Assembly (NCBI GenBank): GCA_017455085.1 | Contig: JAFTBT010000073.1 | Location: 1 to 64,000 of the forward strand | Origin: Synergistaceae bacterium | Lineage (GTDB): Bacteria > Synergistota > Synergistia > Synergistales > Aminobacteriaceae | Length of the DNA stretch: 64,000 nt | Direction: 5' to 3' | Shown: piece by piece, positions 18,110 through 26,657 of the stretch | Numbering within the stretch: the first letter of the stretch is position 1 | How the letters are laid out: every line of letters begins with the position of its first letter | Notes under the pieces: generated by a model | The model's database searches: none | Seen by the model: the letters and a program-made list of their open reading frames with translations, nothing else | Told to the model about the DNA's origin: nothing | Program-made: the position numbers and the translations under genes

Positions 18110-19339
18110 CTAGTCTAAAACCTTTTCGAGTCCTTCAGCGGAAATATTATGCTTCTCAGCGTAGCCCGTGAGTATTAGCGTCAATGCACCGTCTCCCGTA
18201 ACATTGCAGGCCGTCCCGAAAGAGTCCTGTAACGCGAAAATCGTCAGCATCAACGCCGTACCAGTCTGGTCAAACCCCAGAACTCCCGTAATCAGTCCCA
18301 GCGATGCCATGACTGTACCTCCCGGCACTCCCGGAGCACCTATCGCGAACACTCCCAGCAGCAGGCAGAAAATTATCATGTTCCCCATTGACGGATAAAA
18401 CCCGTACAGAATCTTCGACACTGCCATCACAAAAAATGTCTCAGTCATGACCGAGCCGCACAGGTGTATGTTCGCAAACAGTGGTATTCCGAAGTTGACC
18501 ATGTCGTCGCGGAGGGTAGGCTCTGACTTTTTGGCGCATTCCAGTGCTACGGAAAGGGTCGCCGCGCTCGACATAGTCCCGATAGCTGTCATGTATGCGG
18601 GGCCGTAATTCTTGATGATGTTGAACGGGTTGCGTCCGGAATATGCTCCTGCGATTGAGTACAGCAAAGCCATCCAGATATAGTGTCCCACGATTACGAT
18701 CAAGATTATGGCCAAGAACACAGGGAACTGCTTCGTGATCGAGCCTTCGTACGCGAGAATGCTGAACGTTGATCCGATGAGCAGAGGCAGAACCGGAATC
18801 ATGAATCTGGTTACTATGCTTAACACTATTTTGTGGAACTCCTCAAGCAGGCCGATAATGTACTTGCTTCTGTTCCATGCGGCGGCCAGTCCCACAGTGA
18901 TAGACAGGAACAGCGCGGACATTACGGGCATAACTTGTGGGATGTTCAGTGCGAAGACGACTCCGGGTATTCTCTTGAGGCCTTCGACTTCTGAGGCTAT
19001 CTGCATGAACGGAAGTATAGTGTAGCCCGCAAACGTTGCCGCAAATGCTGCGCCGATTGACGAGACATAGGCCAGTATCAGCGCGAGGATGAGCATTCTT
19101 GATGCGTGGCTGCCCATTCTGGTGATGGCGGGAGCTACGAACCCGAGAATGATCAACGGGACACAGAAACTGATGAACTGTCCGGAGATGTGTCGGACTG
19201 TTACGATGATGTTGAGCAGTGCGGTGCATAGTGAGCTGCCCTCGATTGCGCTCAGGCCGAAACCGATAAGGATACCTGCGACTAGAGCAAGTACCAGCTT
19301 GAACGGAAGGCTTGAGGTGAAACTGTTGTTGCTGCTCAT
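18110..19339 (-). CDS. dicarboxylate/amino-acid:cation symporter (DAACS family)
   Basis: A 409-residue transporter of the GltP/GltT/DctA fold with about eight membrane segments and two re-entrant hairpins. The serine-rich first hairpin reads TMSSAATLSVA and the C-terminal transport core (PGVPGGTVMASLG, FGTACNVTGDGA) is present. The usual NMDGT substrate/cation motif is replaced by a NIHLCGS stretch, so substrate specificity may differ from standard glutamate carriers. Family members take up glutamate, aspartate, serine/threonine or C4-dicarboxylates with Na+ or H+. It has no close partner gene. Given the cysteine desulfidase nearby, an amino-acid substrate is plausible but unproven. Confidence 0.87.
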   Translation of the reverse strand: MSSNNSFTSSLPFKLVLALVAGILIGFGLSAIEGSSLCTALLNIIVTVRHISGQFISFCVPLIILGFVAPAITRMGSHASRMLILALILAYVSSIGAAFAATFAGYTILPFMQIASEVEGLKRIPGVVFALNIPQVMPVMSALFLSITVGLAAAWNRSKYIIGLLEEFHKIVLSIVTRFMIPVLPLLIGSTFSILAYEGSITKQFPVFLAIILIVIVGHYIWMALLYSIAGAYSGRNPFNIIKNYGPAYMTAIGTMSSAATLSVALECAKKSEPTLRDDMVNFGIPLFANIHLCGSVMTETFFVMAVSKILYGFYPSMGNMIIFCLLLGVFAIGAPGVPGGTVMASLGLITGVLGFDQTGTALMLTIFALQDSFGTACNVTGDGALTLILTGYAEKHNISAEGLEKVLD

Positions 19340-19406
19340 GATGATTACTACCTCCTACGAAAAAATTAATGCTGGCTGAAAGTTTACACCATTATGGTGA
19401 ATTGAC

Positions 19407-20294
19407 TCATACTAAGGTGATTCCTAAAGATTGTGCTATTTTCCGGATAGCTTCTTCTGAGAGTCTGCTAATCTTCTCAATCATAGCTAATGGGAAATTT
19501 TCCCTGAGCATATCCGTAGCTACACGCTCGTTAGCTTCCGCACGACCCTCTTCGCGCCCGATCATACTTGCTTCTTCACAGGCAAGCCTGCGCTCCTTCT
19601 CCTCGTCATACTCTGTCAAATACATTCCTTTCACCTCCGCTTTGTGCGCACGCAAGAATCTCTTCAGCTTGAAACTATCCGGCATACTGTCAATCGCCGC
19701 ATCCACAGCCTCATCAAGATTCTTCATGACCTTTTGATTCTCCCTGATCTCCTCAATGAACCACGCATATTCATTCATCGCAGAACATTCTTCCATTAGA
19801 GCCTTATTCCTTCCGTAGTTGATATTCAGCATCAGAACACTAACCTCAATATCCGCCTTTGTGTCCTCATCCCCGAATGCATCACTGAGTCTGAGTACCT
19901 GCTCTTCCGGCTGCTCGTCAGTCCCGTTGTAGAAACATACGCATCTCGGTTTCGGCAGCTCATGCAGAACTGTACCGTACCTGTAAATATTGTGGTCGTT
20001 CAAGTATTTATCATAGATACTCCCAGCGTAGATCAAGAACCTCACAGGCAGATTAGGATTGTACGAGGCCTGATGCTCCCACAGATTCATGGAGTTTACG
20101 ATTATGAACGATACATCATTGTGCATCCCAAGATATACAGCGTCCTCGATAGTGTTGAAGGTAATTTGCTCAGGGTCAGTATAGTGAGAGTTATTCAGGG
20201 CGTTATAGAGACTCAATGTCAATTCTTTGTGTTCAGGATTCCCGAATATGAACTTAAACAGCCTGTCTTTATGCTCTCTGCCAGCTCTAGGCAT
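19407..20294 (-). CDS. Rpn-family PD-(D/E)XK nuclease (recombination-promoting nuclease/putative transposase)
   Basis: A protein of about 295 residues with an N-terminal PD-(D/E)XK nuclease domain. DRLFKFIFGNPEH near the start and the catalytic block NDVSFIIVNSMNLWEHQAS, with Asp and Glu-x-Gln, are typical of the RpnC/TIGR01784 type common and multi-copy in gut bacteria. The C-terminus is helical and charged (EEKERRLACEEASMIGREEG), as usual in this family, and may vary among copies. I chose ATG 20294 since GAGGAGG lies 8 bases upstream; a GTG at 20303 overlaps that site. Family members are DNase-like proteins that promote RecA-independent recombination or act in phage defence. No insertion-sequence ends are visible around it. 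Confidence 0.85.
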   Translation of the reverse strand: MPRAGREHKDRLFKFIFGNPEHKELTLSLYNALNNSHYTDPEQITFNTIEDAVYLGMHNDVSFIIVNSMNLWEHQASYNPNLPVRFLIYAGSIYDKYLNDHNIYRYGTVLHELPKPRCVCFYNGTDEQPEEQVLRLSDAFGDEDTKADIEVSVLMLNINYGRNKALMEECSAMNEYAWFIEEIRENQKVMKNLDEAVDAAIDSMPDSFKLKRFLRAHKAEVKGMYLTEYDEEKERRLACEEASMIGREEGRAEANERVATDMLRENFPLAMIEKISRLSEEAIRKIAQSLGITLV

Positions 20295-20402
20295 ATTTTT
20301 CACCTCCTCACGATACGCAAATTATAGAGCATATTTCTGTGCCTAACATGCCACGCAAATCCACACACCTAAATCCACATCAACGCCTAGCATGTCCCGC
20401 AA

Positions 20403-21701
20403 TCACATGCACGAGTTCACATCAACGCGGTCAATCATAACGTTAAGTATCTCGCGGTCAGTGTCCTTCATGCCGATCTTGCCGATATAGCCCATATTCT
20501 TGATGGTCTCTTCCACGTCGTCCTCTACGAAGCCTTCACCGCCCCTGAACTCGTCGTAATTCATGCTCATGTAGTGGGCAATCAGTGCAGCATTCACGCT
20601 CGATGCTATTTTTGCGGCACAACTGGGTTTTGCTCCGTCACACACTATCCCTCCGACATTAGCCAGCGTGTTCGTGATGGTTCTTGCAACGCTCTCGTAA
20701 TCCCCTCCTGCCATGTATGTTATTCCTGCGCCAGCCCCAGCACTTGCGCTGACAGCACCACAGAAAGCCGACAATGACCCGATATATTGCTTGATGTATA
20801 TGCTCACAAGATTGCTCACTACAAGACACCTGTATAGCTTTTCGCGTGAGATGTGCCATTTTTCTGCGTACTCTATGACCGGAAGGCTCACAGTGATTCC
20901 CTGATTGCCGCTCCCTGAGTTAATGATCACTGGCAAAGGGCATCCGCTCATTCTTGCGTCACTGCCTGCTGCTGCTCTGGCGCATGCACAAGTCCGTACG
21001 TCATCGCCCCAAGTCTCTATGATGGTTTTTCCGACACATGCGCCCCATTTGTTGTCGAGTCCTTCTTGTGAGATTCTTGTGTTGTACTCAACCTGACGGC
21101 CGATAATTTCGTCAATGTCCTCAAGTTTCACGTTGTCAGCGTATTCCAGAATCGTGCGTAAGTTCATGGCGGATCTGTCTGCGGAATTTTCGGGAGCCTC
21201 TGGAGTCTGTTCTGCCTGCTCGAAGATGACTCTGCCGTCAAGCTCTATGCGGGTGATGTTCGTGTGGTGGTGTTCGATTCTGACGCGTGAAGTGTGTTCG
21301 AGACTCTGGGCTGTAACCTCAACGTACAGGTTCGGGACGTTTTCGACCAAAGCAACATCGCAGACATTTTCGCGAACAAGTTTACGAGTGAGGGCTTTGG
21401 CGTTGTCATCAGCAGCGGAAATGACCTCAAGTACCTTGTCTGAATCGCCACCCACAGCCCCGAGAATAGCTGCGGCTTCGATTCCCTTTTGGCCTCCGGA
21501 ATTGGGGACTATGACTCCTTTGACGTTCTTAATGATGTTTCCTGAACATGATACGTGAATATGCGATGGGTTTTCGCCGAGAATGCTTCGTGCTTTGGCG
21601 GCAGCGTAGGCGATGGCGATGGGTTCAGTACAGCCCATAGCTGGGACGAGTTCCTCAGTGAGGATAGCAGTGTAGTTTTCGCAAAGCTCACGTGAAATCA
21701 T
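20403..21701 (-). CDS. cyuA: L-cysteine desulfidase / serine dehydratase-like (CyuA, UPF0597)
   Basis: A 432-residue protein of the CyuA (YhaM/UPF0597) family. The N-terminal VPAMGCTEPIAIAYAAAKA with a conserved Cys, SGNIIKNVKGVIVPNSGG, and the later GSGNQGI and CDGAKPSCAAKIASS Cys-containing stretches are the family hallmarks, consistent with an oxygen-sensitive [4Fe-4S] cluster. The enzyme breaks L-cysteine into pyruvate, ammonia and sulfide under anaerobic conditions. AGGAGG precedes the ATG. It is divergent from iscR-nifS-iscU, which also draw on cysteine sulfur, so shared control through the intervening region is likely (inference). Confidence 0.92.
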   Translation of the reverse strand: MISRELCENYTAILTEELVPAMGCTEPIAIAYAAAKARSILGENPSHIHVSCSGNIIKNVKGVIVPNSGGQKGIEAAAILGAVGGDSDKVLEVISAADDNAKALTRKLVRENVCDVALVENVPNLYVEVTAQSLEHTSRVRIEHHHTNITRIELDGRVIFEQAEQTPEAPENSADRSAMNLRTILEYADNVKLEDIDEIIGRQVEYNTRISQEGLDNKWGACVGKTIIETWGDDVRTCACARAAAGSDARMSGCPLPVIINSGSGNQGITVSLPVIEYAEKWHISREKLYRCLVVSNLVSIYIKQYIGSLSAFCGAVSASAGAGAGITYMAGGDYESVARTITNTLANVGGIVCDGAKPSCAAKIASSVNAALIAHYMSMNYDEFRGGEGFVEDDVEETIKNMGYIGKIGMKDTDREILNVMIDRVDVNSCM

Positions 21702-21786
21702 GAGATTAAACCTCCTGAATTAATGTATTTGAATATATTTGTGAAGTGAGTGTAATTATAATATACGGCCTTGAGAAACTAGCTGA

Positions 21787-21920
21787 TAAGTACATGCTTC
21801 TGCTCAGGATAGTTGTGTGGTTTTCGCGTAGCTCACGTGAAATCATGAGATTACACCATCACGAATGAATCTATAGATACTATTGCAATGATAATATACG
21901 ACTCCGTTAATCTTGATAAA
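21787..21920 (-). repeat. degenerate second copy of the cyuA promoter and first codons
   Basis: The stretch about 21806-21855 repeats 21666-21712 almost base for base, including the start of cyuA: ATG at 21846 then MISRELRENHTTIL against MISRELCENYTAIL in the gene. Similarity continues upstream through an ATAATATACG block present in both copies. The second copy has lost the AGGAGG ribosome binding site. It appears to be an old local duplication of about 130 bases lying between cyuA and iscR. Part of the cyuA/iscR control region is therefore duplicated. Confidence 0.65.
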
Positions 21921-21975
21921 GTTAGTTGCATATGCTATTCTTTGCGCGATTTCAAGCAAGGGAGAAAATTTACCA

Positions 21976-22470
21976 GTGAGGCTTTCAACTACAGCACGTT
22001 ACGGACTCCGGGCAATGTCTGATTTGTGTACGCATTCGCATGATTCTGAGCCTGTGAGTGTGAGTGATATAGCTTTCCGTCAGAATATCCCTGTGAATTA
22101 CCTTGAGCAGCTATTCAGGAAGTTACGGACTGCTGGGCTGCTTGAGAGCGTCAGGGGAGCGCAGGGAGGGTATTTTCTTGCTAGGAAGGCAGACGAAATC
22201 ACCATAGCAGATATTTTGCAGGCGTTGGGTGAGCCGTTCATATTCGGGTCATGCCAGACGGAGAAGGGATGCGAAAATGCGGTAACGTGTCCGACGTTCA
22301 GCCTGTGGAGGAAAGTCAAAGGCTCAGTAGATGAGATTCTGAGAACTACTACACTTGCGGATATAGTTGACGAGAAAATCTCACTGCTTGAGAGTCTGAA
22401 CACTGACCCACAGCGTGAACAAGCCAGAGCTAGAGCAGTAAAAGCATCGAGAGAACAAAGGGAGGCATAA
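21976..22470 (+). CDS. iscR: Rrf2-family Fe-S-sensing regulator (IscR-like)
   Basis: A 164-residue Rrf2 regulator starting at GTG 21976 (VRLSTTARYGLRAMSD, the conserved family start) with GGAG about 11 bases upstream; the open frame further upstream is not coding-like. The winged helix-turn-helix fills the first 80 residues. Three cysteines in the order C-x5-C-x5-C (CQTEKGCENAVTC) match the [2Fe-2S] ligands of IscR. It lies 7 bases before nifS and should repress this cluster when Fe-S supply is adequate. It may also control the divergent cyuA. Confidence 0.92.
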   Translation: MRLSTTARYGLRAMSDLCTHSHDSEPVSVSDIAFRQNIPVNYLEQLFRKLRTAGLLESVRGAQGGYFLARKADEITIADILQALGEPFIFGSCQTEKGCENAVTCPTFSLWRKVKGSVDEILRTTTLADIVDEKISLLESLNTDPQREQARARAVKASREQREA

Positions 22471-22477
22471 ACTATAA

Positions 22478-23662
22478 ATGTTCGTATACATGGATCATAC
22501 GGCAACAACTCCGACAAGCCCTGAAGTTTTGCAGGCAATGATGCCATACTTCGGGGAAATATTCGGTAATCCTTCGAGCGTGTACTCGTTTTCGCGCAAG
22601 ACCAGAGCCGCCATCGACAAAGCCCGCAATCAAGTAGCTTCTGCACTGAACGCAGACCCCAGCGAAATATACTTTACGGGTTCGGGAACGGAGGCCGATA
22701 ACTGGGCGTTGAAGGGTACTCTGGAGAAAGCAAAGCTCGCAGGGAAAAATCACCTAATCACCACCAGCATCGAGCATCATGCGATTCTTCACACAGCAGA
22801 GTATCTCAAGCACTATCATGGCGTTGAAGTAACGTATCTGCCTGTGGATTCCGAAGGCAGGGTCAGCGTTGATGATGTCCGGAATGCTATTACCGACAAG
22901 ACAGCACTAGTGTCGATTATGTTCGCGAATAACGAGGTCGGGACAATAGAGCCTGTTGCGGAGATCGGGGCGTTATGCAGGGAGAAGCATATACCTTTCC
23001 ACACGGATGCAGTTCAGGCAGCGGCACACCTGGATATTGACGTGAAGGCTATGAATATCGATATGCTGTCGATGTCTGCGCACAAAATGTACGGCCCGAA
23101 AGGAGTCGGAGCGTTGTATTTGCGTAAGGGACTCAGACCGGAAAACTTCATGCACGGAGGCGCGCAGGAGCATAAACACAGAGCCAGCACGGAGAATATT
23201 GCGGGGATAGTTGGGTTTGGTGAGGCGATGGAGATTCTGAAGGGCAGGCTTCAGGAGGACAAAGCCGTGAACTCAGCACGTAGAGATAAACTCATTGCGG
23301 GGATACTGGAGAAGATTCCGCACGCGAAGCTGAACGGAGCAACTGGAGACTTGAGGTTGCCGAATAATATCAACTTCAGCTTTATCGGGGTTGAGGGAGA
23401 GACGCTATTGCTGGATCTTGACGCTAAGGGAGTGAGTGCGTCGACAGGGAGTGCGTGTTCTTCGGAGAGTCTGGATCCGTCACATGTGCTGCTGGCGTTG
23501 GGGCTGAAGCATGAGATGGCACACGGGTCGTTGAGATTCACGATAGGCAGGCTGACGACGGATGAGCATATAGATTACCTGCTGGAGGTATTGCCGGAGA
23601 TAGTAGCGAGACGGCGTGAGATGTCTCCGTTGTGGGAAGACTACATCAAGGGCAGACTGTAG
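22478..23662 (+). CDS. nifS: cysteine desulfurase (NifS/IscS)
   Basis: A 394-residue PLP enzyme taking sulfur from cysteine as a persulfide for Fe-S assembly. The PLP lysine is Lys203 in SMSAHKMYGPKG, the substrate/PLP histidine lies in SIEHHAIL, and the catalytic cysteine is Cys327 in STGSACSSESLDPSHVL, the longer-loop class I kind (NifS/IscS). GGAGG lies 12 bases before the ATG. It sits between iscR and iscU, though a 206-base repeat-containing gap separates it from iscU. Confidence 0.95.
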   Translation: MFVYMDHTATTPTSPEVLQAMMPYFGEIFGNPSSVYSFSRKTRAAIDKARNQVASALNADPSEIYFTGSGTEADNWALKGTLEKAKLAGKNHLITTSIEHHAILHTAEYLKHYHGVEVTYLPVDSEGRVSVDDVRNAITDKTALVSIMFANNEVGTIEPVAEIGALCREKHIPFHTDAVQAAAHLDIDVKAMNIDMLSMSAHKMYGPKGVGALYLRKGLRPENFMHGGAQEHKHRASTENIAGIVGFGEAMEILKGRLQEDKAVNSARRDKLIAGILEKIPHAKLNGATGDLRLPNNINFSFIGVEGETLLLDLDAKGVSASTGSACSSESLDPSHVLLALGLKHEMAHGSLRFTIGRLTTDEHIDYLLEVLPEIVARRREMSPLWEDYIKGRL

Positions 23663-23703
23663 GGATAAATTTGTGGTGGAACGTGAATTTTCAGTACACA
23701 TAT

Positions 23704-23784
23704 AGACGTGTGTTGTGCTGGTACGTAAACGTGTGCTGTGCTGATGCATAAACGTGTATTGTGCTGGTACGTAAACGCGTGTGT
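23704..23784. repeat. 23-bp degenerate tandem repeat between nifS and iscU
   Basis: Three consecutive 23-base units (23704-23726, 23727-23749, 23750-23772) of the type AAACGTGTGTTGTGCTGGTA plus CGT, followed by a partial fourth. Differences between copies are few. It is non-coding; its effect on iscU expression is unknown. Confidence 0.8.
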
Positions 23785-23789
23785 TAAGT

Positions 23790-23820
23790 GCTAAACGCTC
23801 GGCATGCCTTCACGTTTAGC
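23790..23820. promoter_or_regulatory. nested palindrome upstream of iscU
   Basis: GCTAAACG (23790-23797) and CGTTTAGC (23813-23820) form a perfect inverted repeat enclosing the palindrome GGCATGCC (23801-23808). No T-run follows, so it is not a simple terminator. It could be a protein-binding site or an mRNA-processing hairpin setting the nifS:iscU ratio. Confidence 0.55.
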
Positions 23821-23868
23821 AACCCCACCCGACCGCCCCCAAAAACAAAAGAAAGGAAGTAATATATT

Positions 23869-24285
23869 ATGGCACTGGATTACAGCCAAAAAGTTATGGA
23901 TCACTTCATCAACCCCAGAAATGTCGGAGAAATCCCAGACGCTGATGGCGTAGGTGAAGCAGGTAACCCAAAATGCGGCGACATCATGAAGATTTACCTC
24001 AAGGTCAACCCCGACACGAAAATTATCGATGATGTGAAGTTCAAGACCTTCGGGTGCGCAAGTGCTATCGCCTCGTCAAGCATGGCCACAGAAATGATCA
24101 AGGGCCGCAATATCGATGACGCTTGGAATCTCACCAACAGTGCAGTCGCCGAAGCTCTGGACGGACTCCCCCCCATCAAGATGCATTGCTCGGTCTTGGC
24201 CGAAGAAGCCATACATGAAGCACTCAACGACTACCGCTCAAAGCACGGCATGGAGATCATCCCGATGGAGCATCACGAAGAATAG
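23869..24285 (+). CDS. iscU: Fe-S cluster assembly scaffold (IscU/NifU N-terminal type)
   Basis: A 138-residue scaffold on which NifS-derived sulfur and iron form clusters. The three conserved ligand cysteines are Cys36 (GNPKCGD), Cys63 (FGCASAIASSS) and Cys107 (MHCSVLAEEAI), with the conserved Asp next to Cys36. GAAAGGAAG precedes the ATG. It ends the iscR-nifS-iscU cluster and is followed by a strong terminator. HscA/HscB and ferredoxin are absent here, as usual for the minimal Clostridia/Synergistota set. Confidence 0.95.
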   Translation: MALDYSQKVMDHFINPRNVGEIPDADGVGEAGNPKCGDIMKIYLKVNPDTKIIDDVKFKTFGCASAIASSSMATEMIKGRNIDDAWNLTNSAVAEALDGLPPIKMHCSVLAEEAIHEALNDYRSKHGMEIIPMEHHEE

Positions 24286-24298
24286 CTACAGAATCATT

Positions 24299-24330
24299 CT
24301 CCCTTCTCAGAAATGGGGAGGGCTTTTTTT
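24299..24330 (+). terminator. terminator of the isc cluster
   Basis: CTCCC pairs with GGGAG around a 12-base loop, followed by GGC and seven T. Confidence 0.9.
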
Positions 24331-24544
24331 GTTGTCAATTCACCCCGTCAAAAACTCCCCACAAGCACTGCCATCCATCATCTTAGCCGTAAACTTAGGA
24401 ATAGCAGAAAGAATCTCATGCCTTCGAGTCTTTTGGGGATGATAGCTTTTCTGTCATGAGTGCAGGAATCTTCATGAACATAGCCAGTTTTTGCAGCAAG
24501 CACTAATTTTTCACGATAGAATCACCCTGCTCACAAAGTTATAC

Positions 24545-24778
24545 TCAGAATCCGGCCAAGTATCCGGCAGCATGTACAAAGCTCTGTCGCGTGATGTCCC
24601 TATCCTGAGTCGTCCGGTCATGTGTCATGTTGGGATCCGTAGACCTGTAGAAAATCTTTGTGCCTAGTTCCTCCGCAACGTCATGTATATATCTGCTGAG
24701 TGCAGGCTGGGAAATATGCAGTTCATCCGTCGTGCGGGTGATGTTCTTGACCTCAGCAACCCTAAAGTTCAGACTCAT
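24545..24778 (-). pseudogene. remnant of a LysR-family regulator
   Basis: Seventy-seven codons, of which the first 45 or so are clearly the LysR helix-turn-helix (VKNITRTTDELHISQPALSR and EELGTKIFYRS). A few residues are missing near the start, and the remainder does not resemble an effector domain. The flanks (24331-24544 and 24779-25041) hold no intact gene and look like decayed coding DNA. It faces away from a decayed aconitase gene, so it was probably that gene's regulator. Confidence 0.75.
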
Positions 24779-25041
24779 AATATGCCCTCATCAATGCGGA
24801 TAATATGCGTGTTGTCGGGAAATATATTGCATGTCTACAGAAAAAGTCTTCATGCTGTAATATGTCCCACACCCCTCCTCAATGCTGGTAATAGACTCGC
24901 CGGAAATGTGTTAGTGCCATAGCAAAATATATATGCCTTTCACGAAGAATAATATCTTACTTCACAAGCTGACACTCGAAAAATGTCAAGCATTCCACAA
25001 ACATACATACACACATAATATCTCACTGGTGGAATTCGTTA

Positions 25042-25420
25042 ATGAACATTATCAGAAAAATTTTGTCTTCCCACCTCGCTAAACATTCTGCCATGATTCC
25101 GTGCAGTTGAACTTATCTCAATGTCTACCACGTTCTAACTCATGACATCAACGCCGTCATGGCCTACTTGGCATTCGAAGCTATAGGCCTGCCGCGCACT
25201 GAGGCAGAACTCAGTGTAAGCTACTTCGGCTACAATCTGCTATATCTCGACTTCAAGACCCATATATCTACAGTCTGTGGCGAAAAAATACGGCGTATAC
25301 ATTTCACGTCCCGGCAACGGAATCTGTCACGCTGTCCACGTCGCAAAGTTCGGCAAGCAAGTATAGTGATGGCGTTGCTGGCGATGGGGATGCTTCACTT
25401 GCTGGACGGTGCTAATCTGC
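25042..25420 (+). pseudogene. decayed aconitate hydratase, N-terminal part
   Basis: Starting at ATG 25042 the reading is MNIIRKILSSHLAKHSAMIP, matching the start of bacterial-type aconitases/homoaconitases. A TGA at 25108 interrupts it, and the same frame then gives LTHDINAVMAYLAFEAIGLP and RTEAELSVSY. A one-base shift near 25262 leads to YLQSVAKKYGVYISRPGNGI and CHAVHVAKFGKQ, the most conserved stretch of this part of the enzyme, then a TAG. Beyond about 25420 similarity is lost and the C-terminal 80 percent is missing. An aconitase would have made isocitrate from citrate. The loss suggests the oxidative branch is dispensable here or encoded elsewhere. Confidence 0.85.
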
Positions 25421-25686
25421 TTAGGCTGCGGAGACTAGAAAGCTGCAATACGCTCCATTCCGTAGGGAGTGATCTTCATGATTATCGGCGTAGGAGTCCT
25501 TATGCACATAGTTACGATTTCTGCGGAATAGGCTTATTGTTTGAGGCGATGAAGGGCATAATGACGACTCGAACGGCCGCAACGATCACGGGAGCATTGG
25601 CGGGAATCATGAGACTGTTTAGCTCTGGGCTGGGAGTGCTGGCATATGCTGGGCTGTATGGTATCACGATAAATATCGGCGCATAA
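25421..25686 (+). other. unrecognised remnant with a hydrophobic C-terminus
   Basis: The frame ending at 25686 closes with a glycine/alanine-rich hydrophobic stretch (ATITGALAGIMRLFSSGLGV and following) that looks like the end of a membrane protein rather than aconitase. There is no start or ribosome binding site of its own. It is probably part of the same decayed locus, perhaps a fused fragment of a transporter gene. Confidence 0.35.
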
Positions 25687-26644
25687 ATTTGGCATATGCT
25701 TGTGGAAATTGCTCCCCTGACTCATTTTCGGGCCGGGGAGTTTTTGTTGTACGTGAGACTTTCTGAAGCCTGATGAATGCATCGGAACGTCTGAGGCTCG
25801 TAGTTTTTGGGAGCATACGTGCATAGTCCAGCGCGGTTTTGCCCTCAAAGCTGCGGATATTGGGATCAGCTCCGGCATCAAGAAGGATATTCACAGCGTC
25901 AGGGTTATTATGTAGGACAGCATACATCAGCGGCGTAAATGACGACAAGAAACTATCATGCGCAATGTGTGAAAGATTAGAGACTCCAAAGGGATCATCT
26001 CTGCTCCACTTGATTCTGAAGGCTGAGGGGTCTTCTTGTTCCATAAGCTCCTGTTTTTCTTCACGCGTGAACTGGTAGTGAGAGTCTATGTCGCAGCCTG
26101 CCTTGAGTAGTGCGTCAATAACTGCTTTGGCGTAAGGGTAGCTTTTGCATTCGAAGGCCGCGAGGTGAAGTGCGCTGTAGTTGTTGCCGGAGTTCCACAC
26201 GACTGGGCTGGCTCCTGCGTTGAGAAGCTCAGAGATGACCTGAATATTATTCTTGTTCCTGATTGCGCAGGTTAAAGGTGTATCGTGGATTGTGTTGCCT
26301 GCTGCGGCTGAAGCATTGACCTCGAGTCCGAGTGACAGCAGGTAGCGTATACTTTTAGGGTCATGATTCTTTGTTGCGGCGGCGTGCAGTGGAGTCATGT
26401 ACTCAAAATTGTAGTCGTCCTCCCAATAGCCGAAATATGGGTCATCGCTGTCGAAATCGGGGTGTCTCTGAACGTTGAAGTCTACGCCGCTGTTTACGGC
26501 CTGCTTGAGCTGCTGGGGTGAGGCTGTTTCTGCGAGGGTGATTGCTCTGGAAACTACTAGCTGTTCTGCTTGAGTGACTGCTTCAGCCCCGTGAACTGTA
26601 CACAAAGCCACAATCACTATTAATATCCCAATGTTATGTCTCAT
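25664..26644 (-). CDS. exported ankyrin-repeat protein
   Basis: A 326-residue protein with a signal peptide (hydrophobic residues 5-18, likely cleavage after HGAEA) and about five ankyrin repeats, recognisable as TPLHAAATKN, TPLTCAIRNKN, SALHLAAFECK, TPLMYAVLHNN and the LLDAGADPN type loops. It probably acts in the periplasm as a binding or inhibitor protein. The last 25 or so codons run across a plus-strand terminator hairpin and look unlike the rest, so the natural stop may have been lost by decay of the neighbouring locus. It starts 13 bases after the membrane-anchored protease gene and is likely its partner. Confidence 0.8.
   Translation of the reverse strand: MRHNIGILIVIVALCTVHGAEAVTQAEQLVVSRAITLAETASPQQLKQAVNSGVDFNVQRHPDFDSDDPYFGYWEDDYNFEYMTPLHAAATKNHDPKSIRYLLSLGLEVNASAAAGNTIHDTPLTCAIRNKNNIQVISELLNAGASPVVWNSGNNYSALHLAAFECKSYPYAKAVIDALLKAGCDIDSHYQFTREEKQELMEQEDPSAFRIKWSRDDPFGVSNLSHIAHDSFLSSFTPLMYAVLHNNPDAVNILLDAGADPNIRSFEGKTALDYARMLPKTTSLRRSDAFIRLQKVSRTTKTPRPENESGEQFPQAYAKFMRRYLS
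25712..25745 (+). terminator. terminator behind the decayed aconitase locus
   Basis: CTCCCC pairs with GGGGAG, followed by five T on the plus strand only. It lies inside the apparent 3' end of the ankyrin gene on the other strand. Confidence 0.75.
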
Positions 26645-26657
26645 AGTTTGAGCCTCC

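Noticed and set aside
19407..20294. An insertion-sequence transposase
   Set aside because: The Rpn-type PD-(D/E)XK nuclease fold is not a DDE transposase, and no terminal inverted repeats or target duplications flank it.
25159..25686. A 175-residue hypothetical protein
   Set aside because: It is a chance join of a decayed aconitase frame with unrelated downstream sequence; the aconitase sense switches frame within it.
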